From: Paenibacillus wynnii
GTDB taxonomy: Bacteria; Bacillota; Bacilli; Paenibacillales; Paenibacillaceae
Length of the DNA: 35,395 nt
Reading direction: 5' to 3'
NCBI RefSeq assembly: GCF_030812855.1
Contig: NZ_JAUSTK010000043.1
Coordinates: 1 to 35,395, forward strand
Part shown: piece by piece, positions 8,065-15,997 of the stretch
Layout: the number at the start of each line of letters is the position of its first letter
Numbering within the stretch: position 1 is the first letter of the stretch
Translations under genes and position numbers: made by a program
The notes under the pieces: generated by a model
Seen by the model: the letters and a program-made list of their open reading frames with translations, nothing else
The model's database searches: none
Told to the model about the DNA's origin: nothing

Positions 8065-8084
8065 ATAGCTTCAATATAAAGTGA

Positions 8085-8579
8085 TTATACTTTTGTCAAA
8101 TACTCGGCAAGTTGATCAAAGGTACCGCCGAAGCCTTGTTCCATAGACTCGAACATTCCTCTATAAAAGATAAGCTCTTCTTCGGTAGCATTTAATGGAC
8201 CTCCACGGAGCGTGAGTGTAGTTTTGCCCTCATTTTCGGTGAAGGTTACAGTATTTAGTATTTCAATCGGAAACTCCGCACTGAATAGCGCTCGAACAGC
8301 ATCACCCTCTTCATTGGAAAAGGAATTAATAAATACAATTTTCTCTGGAGCTACGATTTCACGGTAGACAAATCTCCCCCACATAACGTCACCTTCAGGT
8401 GAACGCATATTGTAGTGAAAGATACCCCCTGGCCGAAAATCCAGCTTGGCAATTCCCAATTCTAAACCTATGGGTCCCCACCAATTTTTCAGATGCTCAA
8501 CTTCCGACCATACTTTGAACACAAGCTCTCGTGGCGCGTCTAATACACGTGTGTACACAAATTCATTAGCTTCGGTCAT
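8085..8579 (-). CDS. AHSA1/SRPBCC-domain protein
   Basis: 164 residues of the START-like (Bet v1) fold, AHSA1 (activator of Hsp90 ATPase homologue 1-like) family. The sequence begins with the typical VYTRVLDAPRELVFKVWSE and HLKNWWGP and ends in GMFESMEQGFGGTFDQLAEYL. Bacterial members are presumed hydrophobic-ligand binders with no fixed reaction. ATG 8579 follows GGAGGT closely. It lies 72 nt downstream of pfkB but has its own good promoter, so it is probably a separate transcript. Confidence 0.88.
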   Translation of the reverse strand: MTEANEFVYTRVLDAPRELVFKVWSEVEHLKNWWGPIGLELGIAKLDFRPGGIFHYNMRSPEGDVMWGRFVYREIVAPEKIVFINSFSNEEGDAVRALFSAEFPIEILNTVTFTENEGKTTLTLRGGPLNATEEELIFYRGMFESMEQGFGGTFDQLAEYLTKV

Positions 8580-8609
8580 GTTGTACCTCCATATTATTTT
8601 CTTATTTTG

Positions 8610-8639
8610 AATATACCATTTAAGGAATATTCACGTCAA
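8610..8639 (-). promoter_or_regulatory. Promoter of the AHSA1 gene, with a direct repeat
   Basis: Read on the minus strand: TTGACG, 18-bp spacer, TATATT. The repeat AATATTCC occurs twice, 16 bp apart, flanking the -35 box (plus-strand 8622-8630 and 8638-8646), which could be an operator. AHSA1 genes elsewhere are often controlled by ArsR-type regulators, but none is present in this window. Confidence 0.5.
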
Positions 8640-8651
8640 GGAATATTAACT

Positions 8652-9578
8652 TCATCCCTTGTCCATACTCTCGAATAATCTTTCAGTATCATCCCGTTTA
8701 CACAATTCCCGTTCAGGATTCATAACTGCAGCAGCTCCGGCCGCGACACCAAATTGTACAGATTGCCGTAAACTTAGGCCTTGGGCCAAACTATACACCA
8801 CTCCAGCTACTAAGCTGTCACCAGCCCCCACAACACTTAAGACTGGAACATCAGGTGCAGGAATATGCTCGGTACTCTCCTTAGTAACTAACAGGGCACC
8901 CTCGCCGCCTAAAGATACGATCACAACCTTGGTTCGGCCTTCATCAATAAGCTGGAGCGCAGCAGCCTTTATTTCATCCTCATTGTCAATTTCTCTTCCG
9001 GTCAATTCTTCTAGTTCTCGTGCATTAGGTTTCAATAAATATACACCGGCATCCGCAGCTAGCTGCAGCGCTTCTCCTGATGTATCTACTATCACCCGGG
9101 CATTCCACTTCTTGGCTTCCTCTACCACTCGGGCATAGAAGTCTTTGGGACATCCCGGAGGAAGGCTGCCGCTTGCTACGATATATGTAGGTTCAACGGT
9201 TACTGCCTTTAATTGTTCGAGGCATCGTTCCCAATCACTTTCGATAAATACCGGCCCCGGCATATCAAATCTAAACTGCTGGCTCGTAGATTCCTCCAGC
9301 ACAATCAAATTTTCACGGGTTTGTCCTGCAATGGGTATAGATTGGAGAGTAACACCCTCACGTTCAAGCATTTGCTGCAGCAACTGACCGTGTAATCCCC
9401 CGGATGTAAATAAGGCTAACGATTCTCCCCCTAATCTGTGGATTGCCCGGGATACATTTACCCCGCCGCCGCCCGGCTTGTAGGAGGCTTCACGACACCG
9501 CATTTTGTGATCGGGTACCACTTGCTTAATACTTGTGCTCGCATCTACGCTAGGGTTAATCGTCAAAGTTACGATCAT
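8652..9578 (-). CDS. pfkB: PfkB-type 6-phosphofructokinase (Pfk-2-like hexose-phosphate kinase)
   Basis: 308 residues of the ribokinase/PfkB fold. The substrate-binding GGGGVNVSRAIHRLGG (about 37-52), KPNARELEELTGRE, and the catalytic anion-hole GAGD in SVVGAGDSLVAG (about 247-258) are all present. The C-terminal pattern FGVAAGAAAVMN...LCKRDDTERL and the overall length strongly recall E. coli Pfk-2 (309 aa). 1-phosphofructokinase or tagatose-6-phosphate kinase cannot be excluded by sequence alone. ATG 9578 follows AAAGGAG by ten bases. It stands alone, without a PTS permease beside it, which argues against a dedicated fructose-1-P role. Confidence 0.85.
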   Translation of the reverse strand: MIVTLTINPSVDASTSIKQVVPDHKMRCREASYKPGGGGVNVSRAIHRLGGESLALFTSGGLHGQLLQQMLEREGVTLQSIPIAGQTRENLIVLEESTSQQFRFDMPGPVFIESDWERCLEQLKAVTVEPTYIVASGSLPPGCPKDFYARVVEEAKKWNARVIVDTSGEALQLAADAGVYLLKPNARELEELTGREIDNEDEIKAAALQLIDEGRTKVVIVSLGGEGALLVTKESTEHIPAPDVPVLSVVGAGDSLVAGVVYSLAQGLSLRQSVQFGVAAGAAAVMNPERELCKRDDTERLFESMDKG

Positions 9579-9697
9579 GTTTTAACGTCTCCTTTTTTCT
9601 AGTACGATCTATTTTTTCCACACAGCTGAGTACTTCTTTCTGTATTTCAGATTCTCTTTGTATTTCCAATTCATGTATTTCCTATCAATTTGTTTTT

Positions 9698-9706
9698 ATT
9701 GTACCA
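9698..9706 (-). promoter_or_regulatory. Extended -10 promoter for pfkB
   Basis: On the minus strand TGG-TACAAT gives an extended -10 element (TGn plus TACAAT), about 120 nt before the start codon. The 5' leader contains three copies of GAAATAC, whose role is unknown. No good -35 box is seen. Confidence 0.4.
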
Positions 9707-9715
9707 CAAACAAAA

Positions 9716-9737
9716 AACGCCTGGTTTCCCAGACGTT
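9716..9737 (-). terminator. Terminator of the DinG-type helicase gene
   Basis: On the minus strand AACGTCTGG-GAAA-CCAGGCGTT (one T-G wobble, GAAA tetraloop) is followed by TTTTTGTTTG. It lies about 32 nt past the helicase stop codon. Confidence 0.8.
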
Positions 9738-9768
9738 TCGTGATTGCAAACGTAATCATTCAATCATT

Positions 9769-11727
9769 CTAATGTTTCTGTACTTCAAGCTTCTGTAGCT
9801 TGATTCCCTTTGGCATTACCGAAGAGATGTATTCGTGCACCGGGTGCTGTCCGTCAGCTTCCGCAAGAACAGTTACAATCCCTTGGTCTTCACCCGTTCG
9901 AATCAAACGGCCCATGCCCTGTTTAAGTCGGAGTAGCATGTATGGAAGATCCACATCCTCAAAAGGAGATGTTGTTTCCGCCCGCTTCGCCATAAAGACA
10001 GGGTCAAGCGGAGGATAAGGCAGTGACCAGATAATAACATTAGAAAGTGAGGGACCCGGAATATCTAGGCCTTCCCACAAAGTAACAGCACACAGAACAC
10101 TATGTTCATCCCGCTGAAAAGCAGAGATCAAATAGCTAATCTCTTGATCGCCTTCATACAAGAACGTGTACTCACGAAGCTGTGGTCTAAGTCCACACTC
10201 CTGTTTGAATTGCTGTAACTCCTCTCGGGTACGGAACAGCACTAAAGCTCTTCCTTCCGATTGTTCGATTAAATTCATGGATATCTCCATTTTGTCGGAA
10301 AAGTCCCCAGTAAGCTTCTCCGGCAGATACACCTTCATCTGGTTCTCATAATCATACGGTGAATCTACCGAGAATGAGAGATAATCCTTTACTCCAAGAC
10401 TATCCTGCAAATAATGAAAACTTTTATCCACTGACAATGTAGCAGAAGAGAATACAATAGGCATCTTCTGGCTGAACAAGCCTTCCTCAAGTACTTGCTT
10501 AACATTACGGGGCATAACAGACAAGGTCATACCGTCACTGTCTTCCGACGCCCAGCATATCAATGCACCTGAATCTTCGAACAGTTTCAACGCGATCTCC
10601 ATCATTTCCAGACGTTCTTCTACAATTCGCAGTTGATACTCATCAAGTGTATACAGCTCGCTCTCAAAGACCAATTCTTCTTCAATCTTTGCAATTACAC
10701 TGCGCATCCGATGTACATCACGAATCAACAGTGCATTCAGTTCAATGCTCATACGGTCCGAACCCGGAATATGACGGCTCTGGCGACGAATGCGATCAAA
10801 CATAATTTCACTTTGCAGGATTGCTTCATCGATAAGAACAGCAAGCGATTCACGAATTTCATTCTGCAGAAGGCGTGTCAGCAGTTCTTCAAATACAACA
10901 TGCTTCATTTTATAACCTAAAGCCTTCATTGCCGCCGATTCTAGTAAATGCCCCTCGTCAAATACAACCGCACTGTGCTCTGGAAGCAGCGGGATTTGAC
11001 CCTCTCGTTTCCGGGCTTCATAGGTCCACACATGCTCCATGTAATAATCGTGAGAACATATAATCAAATCCCCGGATTTCCGGTAATGATCGCGTGACAA
11101 CGTCTGACCACAGCGTTGGCGCATATCGCAGGTTAAGCAATCCTGAAAGGTATCCCAATTAATCTGGTTCCATTGTTCATCATTTAGATCTGAATAAATC
11201 TTACGGTCCCCATACGCATGGAACTGCTGCATTGGCTTATAGGAATGTACAAAATCAGGTAATGTATCATACAGTTCCTCAAGCGGCAAGCTTTCATCAT
11301 CACGGTTACGAGCCTGATCCAGCTTCTTTAAGCACAAATATTTATCCGGGGATTTAGCCAGTCTGGCGTCAATTACCATATCCAGGTGCGTTGCAAGCTT
11401 CGCAATATCACCCTCCGGCTTCACCAACTGCTCAATTAACGACTCATCCGCGCAGGCGATAATTACCGGCTTACCGGTATAACGCGCATAACAGATGCTG
11501 TACAGTAAATACACCAGGGTCTTACCCGTTCCTACTCCAGCCTCAGCAAAAATCGTTGTCTTATCTGCAAAAGCCCGTTCCAACTGATAAGCCATATATA
11601 TCTGTTCATCACGAACTTCAAAACCTGCCTCAGGGAGGATTTCATAAAAAACATCCCCAACCCATTCGCCTACTTGCTCTATAAAAGATCTGGTAGGATC
11701 ATACTCAAAAGGATACCGCTTCGCCAC
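9769..11727 (-). CDS. DinG/XPD-family Fe-S DNA helicase (YpvA-like)
   Basis: 652-residue superfamily 2 helicase of the Rad3/XPD/DinG group, an ATP-driven 5'-3' DNA translocase. Walker A is EAGVGTGKT (62-70), the Walker B box is DEGH (257-260), and motif VI is QGMGRLIRTGEDQG near the C-terminus. Four cysteines, C132, C197, C200 and C206 (the last three as C-x2-C-x5-C), sit between motifs Ia and II, exactly where the family carries its 4Fe-4S cluster, so the cluster domain looks intact. It lacks the N-terminal exonuclease domain of longer Firmicute DinG proteins, which fits the YpvA type. The start is GTG 11727, seven bases after GGAGGT; the upstream in-frame ATG at 11775 has no such site. Role: probably DNA repair or R-loop/G4 resolution. 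Confidence 0.9.
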   Translation of the reverse strand: MAKRYPFEYDPTRSFIEQVGEWVGDVFYEILPEAGFEVRDEQIYMAYQLERAFADKTTIFAEAGVGTGKTLVYLLYSICYARYTGKPVIIACADESLIEQLVKPEGDIAKLATHLDMVIDARLAKSPDKYLCLKKLDQARNRDDESLPLEELYDTLPDFVHSYKPMQQFHAYGDRKIYSDLNDEQWNQINWDTFQDCLTCDMRQRCGQTLSRDHYRKSGDLIICSHDYYMEHVWTYEARKREGQIPLLPEHSAVVFDEGHLLESAAMKALGYKMKHVVFEELLTRLLQNEIRESLAVLIDEAILQSEIMFDRIRRQSRHIPGSDRMSIELNALLIRDVHRMRSVIAKIEEELVFESELYTLDEYQLRIVEERLEMMEIALKLFEDSGALICWASEDSDGMTLSVMPRNVKQVLEEGLFSQKMPIVFSSATLSVDKSFHYLQDSLGVKDYLSFSVDSPYDYENQMKVYLPEKLTGDFSDKMEISMNLIEQSEGRALVLFRTREELQQFKQECGLRPQLREYTFLYEGDQEISYLISAFQRDEHSVLCAVTLWEGLDIPGPSLSNVIIWSLPYPPLDPVFMAKRAETTSPFEDVDLPYMLLRLKQGMGRLIRTGEDQGIVTVLAEADGQHPVHEYISSVMPKGIKLQKLEVQKH

Positions 11728-11876
11728 CAAACCTACCTCCAATATTAAGTTCCGGCATTTCGCATGCCATAACAAGTTCTAACATCCATTGCAAAACTTA
11801 ATTTTCTCATAAGTTAGAGAAAAACACAAAACTTATTTATTTAATGCTCTATAGCTTAATGTAGATTCACCCAATA

Positions 11877-11920
11877 AACAAGGACAAGAGCCTCCATACG
11901 AGGAAGCTCCTGTCCTTGTT
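11877..11920 (-). terminator. Terminator of the DUF421 gene
   Basis: A long hairpin (AACAAGGACA-AGAGC paired with GCTC-C-TGTCCTTGTT) lies 41 nt downstream of the DUF421 stop. T-rich flanks occur on both strands (TTTATT on minus, TTGTTAT on plus), so it may work in both directions. Confidence 0.8.
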
Positions 11921-11960
11921 TTGTTATACCTTATAATATGTCGTAAAAGTATAGTCTGAG

Positions 11961-12587
11961 TTATTGAAGTTCTTCTTCCACACTGTGCTTCTGCTCTTCA
12001 TGTAATTCATCAAATAGCGATGGGTCTTCCTTATTAGTTGAAACGTCTATTTCTGGAAAGCTATTAGTCCGTGGACTTGTCCGAAAATATGAATCAAGAA
12101 GTAATGTCATTTGTTGGATTGTGATTGGTTTGGCATGATCCAACAGTTCATAACCAATATGTCCATTTGTTTCAATAGTTACTGTCTTTAAGTCCTTTAT
12201 ATGAGTTATCCCATTTTGGCGCAGCTTCATTTCGAGCTGATCTACGGTCAGGCGATGTTTTTTCAATTCTTCAACCTGCAATTCACCATTTTTAATGACG
12301 ATTACAGAACTACCACGAATAAACTTTTCAATACCATTCGATTTAATTTGCAGAAACTCAACTAAGACTAATATGAATATGAACGTTGTGGCTGCAATAA
12401 TAGCCATCCAAATGCTTTTATTTGCAATAGGTTGAACGATTACCGTCCCAATAGATACCATAATGACTGTAGTTGGAACGGTCATTTGAGAGATAGATTT
12501 TCTTCCTGCGAGTCTAAGCAATAACATCCCTGTTATTATTACAACAAACGACTTCCATACTTCGTCCAATATCTCACGAAAATTCAT
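11961..12587 (-). CDS. DUF421 (YetF-type) membrane protein
   Basis: 208 residues. Three N-terminal helices are visible: FVVIITGMLLLRLAG near 15-29, TVIMVSIGTVIVQPIA near 40-55, and MAIIAATTFIFILVLVEFL near 61-79. The motif RLAGRKSISQMT is the DUF421 signature. The soluble C-terminal domain (VIVIKNGELQVEELKKHRLTVDQLEMKLRQ) is the YetF/YcaP-type fold. Its exact function is unknown; relatives are linked to spore or stress membranes. An acidic C-terminal tail follows residue 170. ATG 12587 is preceded by AAAGGAG at 11 bases. It has its own terminator and looks monocistronic. Confidence 0.88.
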   Translation of the reverse strand: MNFREILDEVWKSFVVIITGMLLLRLAGRKSISQMTVPTTVIMVSIGTVIVQPIANKSIWMAIIAATTFIFILVLVEFLQIKSNGIEKFIRGSSVIVIKNGELQVEELKKHRLTVDQLEMKLRQNGITHIKDLKTVTIETNGHIGYELLDHAKPITIQQMTLLLDSYFRTSPRTNSFPEIDVSTNKEDPSLFDELHEEQKHSVEEELQ

Positions 12588-12708
12588 CTCTTATTGTTCT
12601 CCTTTAATTGGATATTCGAGATAAGTATTGGATTATGGACCGGAAGTTATTCAAACCCAGACCCACTACATTGAATCTTCATATGGGTAGATGTTTTTGG
12701 TTATAGTC

Positions 12709-13767
12709 TTATTTCTCAACTCCAGGGCGTCCTAAATTCGGTGTTCCGTCATCATTCCAGGTGAAGAATTGTGCCCATGCATGGCGGTTCGCATCAAACA
12801 GCGGATCCCCTTGGATATCTTTGTAGGGACGCGCGTGGTAAATCAAAATATCTTTTTTACCGTCAGGTGTTGTAGTAAAACTATTATGTCCGGGACCGTA
12901 TCTGCCGGTTTCAGGATTACTGAAGAAGATAGGTGTCTCCGACTTTGTCCAGGATTTAGGATCAAGCAAGTTACTCGAACCAGATGCTGTCAATAACCCC
13001 ATTGCATAGTTATCATCTGTAGCACTGCCCGAATAAGTGATAAATACCTTATCCTTATTCTTGATTACCGCTGCTCCTTCATTTACTTTGAAGCCAATTC
13101 TCTCCCACGGTTGATCCGGCTTGGATAGTAGAGTCTGCTGGCCTTTCAGAGTCCAGGGGTTCTCAAGTTCCGCAATATATAAATTCGAGTTGCCTTCAAT
13201 ATCAAAAGCTTTCTGAGCCCAAACCAGATACATAACTTCATTATATTCAAAAGTAGTCGCGTCCAGAGAAAAGGATTCCCAGTTCGTTTTTAACTGGCCC
13301 TTTTCGATCCAAGTTCCTTCAAGCGGTTTAGCAGCATCATTCTCCAAGACATAAATTCGATGATCAAAGGGTGCATCTTCTCTGGCTGCTGCGAAATAGA
13401 TATACCACTTCCCCTTGTAAAAGTGAATTTCAGGTGCCCAAATATGCTTACTTCCCGGACCGCTCTCCTGTTTGGTCCATACATCCGCCGTTTCAGCTTG
13501 TCCCAACTCACTCAGGGTCTTCGCTCGGCACAGTTCAATACGATCATATTCAGGAACAGAACCTGTGAAATAATAATAGCCGTCCGAATGCAAATATACC
13601 CAAGGATCAGCACGCTGCTCCACGATTGGATTCCTAAAGTCAGATTGTTCTGCGGCTACTGAGGCGTTATCATTCAACACTGACTTCCTTCCTTCGGATT
13701 TCTCCGTACAGCCTAGCAAAGCTAAAATTAATATCAGCAGTAAGCTTTTACTCGCAATACTTCTCAT
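12709..13767 (-). CDS. GH43 glycoside hydrolase lipoprotein (arabinofuranosidase/xylosidase type)
   Basis: 352 residues. A lipoprotein signal peptide ends in ALLGC, with the lipid-modified Cys20. The five-bladed beta-propeller catalytic domain starts at NPIVEQRADPWVY. Expected GH43 catalytic positions are visible: general base Asp54 (RADPWV), the pKa-modulating Asp in SLDATTF, and the general acid Glu in NEGAAV. Related lipoproteins are usually exo-acting alpha-L-arabinofuranosidases, but beta-xylosidase activity is possible. It would work on the outer face of the membrane on short arabinan or xylan fragments. Start ATG 13767 follows GAGGGG. A cre-like site just upstream suggests CcpA carbon-catabolite repression. 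No transporter for its product is adjacent. Confidence 0.87.
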   Translation of the reverse strand: MRSIASKSLLLILILALLGCTEKSEGRKSVLNDNASVAAEQSDFRNPIVEQRADPWVYLHSDGYYYFTGSVPEYDRIELCRAKTLSELGQAETADVWTKQESGPGSKHIWAPEIHFYKGKWYIYFAAAREDAPFDHRIYVLENDAAKPLEGTWIEKGQLKTNWESFSLDATTFEYNEVMYLVWAQKAFDIEGNSNLYIAELENPWTLKGQQTLLSKPDQPWERIGFKVNEGAAVIKNKDKVFITYSGSATDDNYAMGLLTASGSSNLLDPKSWTKSETPIFFSNPETGRYGPGHNSFTTTPDGKKDILIYHARPYKDIQGDPLFDANRHAWAQFFTWNDDGTPNLGRPGVEK

Positions 13768-13798
13768 TTAGATCCCCTCTTCCGCCAACATTCTTAAA

Positions 13799-13812
13799 AG
13801 TAAGCGCTATCA
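13799..13812. promoter_or_regulatory. CcpA cre-like site upstream of the GH43 gene
   Basis: AGTAAGCGCTATCA matches the cre consensus TGNAANCGNWNNCA at all but the first position. It lies about 32 bp before the start codon and just downstream of a TACAAT box (plus-strand ATTGTA, 13821-13826), a position suited to repression. Confidence 0.55.
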
Positions 13813-13956
13813 ACCCGTTCATTGTATCCTCTCCGTTTCTTTTACATATATATAAATCGTTTTATATTCACTTAAAACAATTAACACTTTTATGATAAAT
13901 TCACCCTATTTGTTTGTCAATCCAATTCCACAATTTCGGTTAAATAATAAAAGCAA

Positions 13957-13986
13957 AAAGGAAGCGGTAAGTTACCGCCTCCCTTT
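13957..13986 (-). terminator. Terminator of the VOC gene
   Basis: A hairpin with AAAGG/CCTTT outer and GCGGTAA/TTACCGC inner stems; the minus-strand 3' side reads TTTTTGC-TTTTATT. It lies 24 nt past the stop codon at 14011. Confidence 0.75.
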
Positions 13987-14010
13987 GTACAAGGTAATTA
14001 TTTGAGTTCT

Positions 14011-14424
14011 TTATTCCGTAGGCATCTTACTAAGATCCATATACAACACATTCCACCGATGACCATCCAAATCTGCGAAACCTGCTCCGTACATCCAGCC
14101 CTGATCTATAGGTTTGCTGTATATGGTCCCCCCTGCCTGCTCCACCTTGCTAACCAGTACATCTACTTCTTCTTTGCTTTCTGCACCAATGGAGAACAAT
14201 ACCTCCGAACCTTGCTGGGTATCTGCAATTTTGATACTTGTATATTTTTCAAATGTAGCCTCCGGAAATAGCATGACAATCACATTCTTATCCCCTACAA
14301 CCAAGCTGGCCATTTCATTGTTATTCGCGTGGCGTGAATTTAGCGGGAAACCCAAAGCGGAGAAAAATTCCCTTGATTTGTTGAGATCTTTCACTGGAAG
14401 GTTGATCCAAATATCTTTGGTCAT
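14011..14424 (-). CDS. Glyoxalase/VOC-family protein
   Basis: 137 residues of the vicinal-oxygen-chelate fold with the usual opening IWINLPVKDLNKSREFFSALG and closing GAGFADLDGHRWNVLYMD. It belongs to the bleomycin-resistance/lactoylglutathione-lyase-like group. The reaction is unknown, and complete metal ligands cannot be assigned confidently from sequence. ATG 14424 is used because AAGGAG lies eight bases before it; upstream in-frame codons lack a ribosome site. It is flanked by terminators and is probably a single-gene unit. Confidence 0.85.
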   Translation of the reverse strand: MTKDIWINLPVKDLNKSREFFSALGFPLNSRHANNNEMASLVVGDKNVIVMLFPEATFEKYTSIKIADTQQGSEVLFSIGAESKEEVDVLVSKVEQAGGTIYSKPIDQGWMYGAGFADLDGHRWNVLYMDLSKMPTE

Positions 14425-14570
14425 AGTATAGGCTCCTTTTTTAACATATTGTTTAATTTCCCCATATATAGGATTCATATTAGCACATAATAAAACTCAC
14501 ATACATTTCTCCATGAAAAAAAGAAGAAGTACAGAGATCTTTACTCTATACTTCTCCAATGACTCTACAA

Positions 14571-15821
14571 TTATTTTCTTCTATTATTTGACTTCCAGTT
14601 TAATCTCAATAGAAATCCTACTGTAATCAGTGCAAACCCCATCATATAGGTATTGATCGGACTAGATTCACCAGTTTGCGGTAAGCTGCCCAGAGGAGTT
14701 GGATCTTCCAATACCACTTGTTCTTCATCTACCACTTGTTCTTCATCTACCACTTGTTCTATATCTTCTACTTGATCAGGAGTACCCGTATCTTCTTCAG
14801 TGCCAGGGCCAAGAGGAATTGGGTCTTCAATTACTTCGACTGTTCCAGGACCTAAAGGAATCTGATCATCCACGATGATAATCGGTGTTGGTGACGGTGT
14901 TTCCGTTATTGTCGTTGGCGTTGGTGACGGTGTTTCCGTTATTGTCGTTGGCGTTGGTGACGGTGTTTCCGTTACTGTTGTTGGTGTTGGTGACGGTGTT
15001 TCCGTTACTGTTGTTGGCGTTGGTGACGGTGTTTCCGTTACTGTCGTTGGCGTTGGTGACGGTGTTTCCGTTACTGTTGTTGGCGTTGGTGACGGTGTTT
15101 CCGTTACTGTCGTTGGTGTTGGTGACGGTGTTTCCGTTATTGTTGTTGGCGTTGGTGACGGTGTTTCCGTTACTGTTGTTGGTGTTGGTGACGGTGTTTC
15201 CGTTACTGTTGTTGGTGTTGGTGACGGTGTTTCCGTTACTGTTGTTGGCGTTGGTGACGGTGTTTCCGTTACTGTTGTTGGCGTTGGTGATGGTGTTTCC
15301 GTTACTGTTGTTGGCGTTGGTGACGGTGTTTCCGTTATTGTTGTTGGCGTTGGTGACGGTGTTTCCGTTACTGTTGTTGGCGTTGGTGACGGTGATGGCG
15401 ATGGCGTTGGCGTTACACACTCTACGATCTGTATCATGTCACTCCAAAGCTCACCTGTTCCTGGGTGCCCAAGAACTTGATAAGCCTTGAACATATAATT
15501 CCCAACTATATTGTTGGGATTGTATGATAACGTTTGTGTTGTACCCGAATTAAGCGGACCAACCGTACCTGTCGCAATAATGGTTCCAGCTTTCGGGTTT
15601 CCGGTTGAAGCATAATACAATTCCCAAGTCACTTCTCCAATCATATTTCCTGATCCATGATTTTCGACAACAGCTTCAACAATAGAACATTCTCCATTAG
15701 AAATGGTAAATACAAGTGAGGATTTATCCCAGCCCTCACCCTTATCCGTACCCTTTGCAAAAACGGGCGACCCTATACTCATAACTAACAAACAAGTCAG
15801 TAAGACGCTCATAATTCTCAT
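14571..15821 (-). CDS. LPXTG surface protein with TapA-like N-terminal domain and Thr/Pro/Ser repeat stalk
   Basis: 416 residues. A Sec signal peptide ends at VFA22. A domain of about 115 residues follows (23-135) with a single Cys pair, C45 and C135. Within it VVENHGSG, WELYY-STGNPKAGTIIATG, YMFKAYQVLGHPG and ELWSDMIQIVEC correspond in order to B. subtilis TapA elements as I recall them (ENTG, WELHK, YAFKVYKPAGYP, EWSEPM..KC). TapA anchors and nucleates TasA amyloid fibres. Next comes an 11-residue repeat TETPSPTPTT(V/I), 15 copies (152-316), a likely extended stalk. An acidic segment with three PLG motifs follows. The sorting signal is LPQTG (380-384), a hydrophobic helix and the tail NWKSNNRRK. 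The protein should be covalently wall-anchored by a sortase. The start is ATG 15821 behind GGGGAG; GTG 15845 overlaps that site. No tasA or sipW gene is in the window. Confidence 0.85.
   Translation of the reverse strand: MRIMSVLLTCLLVMSIGSPVFAKGTDKGEGWDKSSLVFTISNGECSIVEAVVENHGSGNMIGEVTWELYYASTGNPKAGTIIATGTVGPLNSGTTQTLSYNPNNIVGNYMFKAYQVLGHPGTGELWSDMIQIVECVTPTPSPSPSPTPTTVTETPSPTPTTITETPSPTPTTVTETPSPTPTTVTETPSPTPTTVTETPSPTPTTVTETPSPTPTTVTETPSPTPTTITETPSPTPTTVTETPSPTPTTVTETPSPTPTTVTETPSPTPTTVTETPSPTPTTVTETPSPTPTTITETPSPTPTTITETPSPTPIIIVDDQIPLGPGTVEVIEDPIPLGPGTEEDTGTPDQVEDIEQVVDEEQVVDEEQVVLEDPTPLGSLPQTGESSPINTYMMGFALITVGFLLRLNWKSNNRRK
14874..15368. repeat. 33-bp coding tandem repeat, 15 units
   Basis: Fifteen head-to-tail 33-bp units encode TETPSPTPTT(V/I); the last unit ends in III instead of TTV. 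Units differ almost only at the Val/Ile codon and at silent third positions, such as GTTGTTGGCG versus GTCGTTGGTG on the plus strand. Because 33 is a multiple of three and the unit lacks stops, other frames also stay open through the array. Such near-identical arrays change copy number by slippage or recombination. Confidence 0.95.
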
Positions 15822-15832
15822 GTTATTTTCTC

Positions 15833-15911
15833 CCCTCAGATACACTGACTTCTAAGAGGGCCGGTTACACTACCAGCTCCGTATACCCCTAGTGTCCAGG
15901 TTTAGGGCATA
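15833..15911 (-). promoter_or_regulatory. Structured 5' leader with a hairpin over the ribosome site
   Basis: On the minus strand three hairpins precede the LPXTG gene. The first, 15882-15911, pairs TATGCCCTA with TAGGGG-TATA around an 11-nt loop. The second, 15860-15877, is GCTGGT-agtgta-ACCGGC. In the third, CCCTC (15856-15860) pairs with GAGGG (15833-15837), which is part of the GGGGAG ribosome site, helped by AGA/TCT inside. Base 15860 is shared by the second and third, so they compete. I could not fit it to a c-di-GMP, c-di-AMP or SAM riboswitch. Confidence 0.4.
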
Positions 15912-15997
15912 CATCATCGCTTCCCTTACTTTCTTTCATTACACAAATTTCGAGCGTCATACCCCCCTTCAGAAACTGAATATCTCCGAATTAAACT

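Noticed and set aside
13360..13662. Plus-strand open frames inside the GH43 gene
   Set aside because: They are shadows of the GH43 gene with no ribosome sites and no recognisable domains.
14874..15368. Possible CRISPR array
   Set aside because: The units are directly adjacent with no unique spacers, and they are in frame within a surface protein gene.
14866..15490. Long open frames in other phases of the repeat, on both strands, encoding Asn/Thr-rich, Val/Gly-rich and Leu-rich repeats
   Set aside because: They follow from a stop-free 33-bp unit. They lack ribosome sites and any non-repeat domain, while the LPXTG frame has signal peptide, folded domain and sorting signal.
15846..15960. c-di-GMP riboswitch in the leader of the LPXTG gene
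   Set aside because: Some fragments (CCTAAACC, GCTGGTAGTGTAACCGG) recall the class I aptamer, but the conserved GACGCAAAGCC core is missing.
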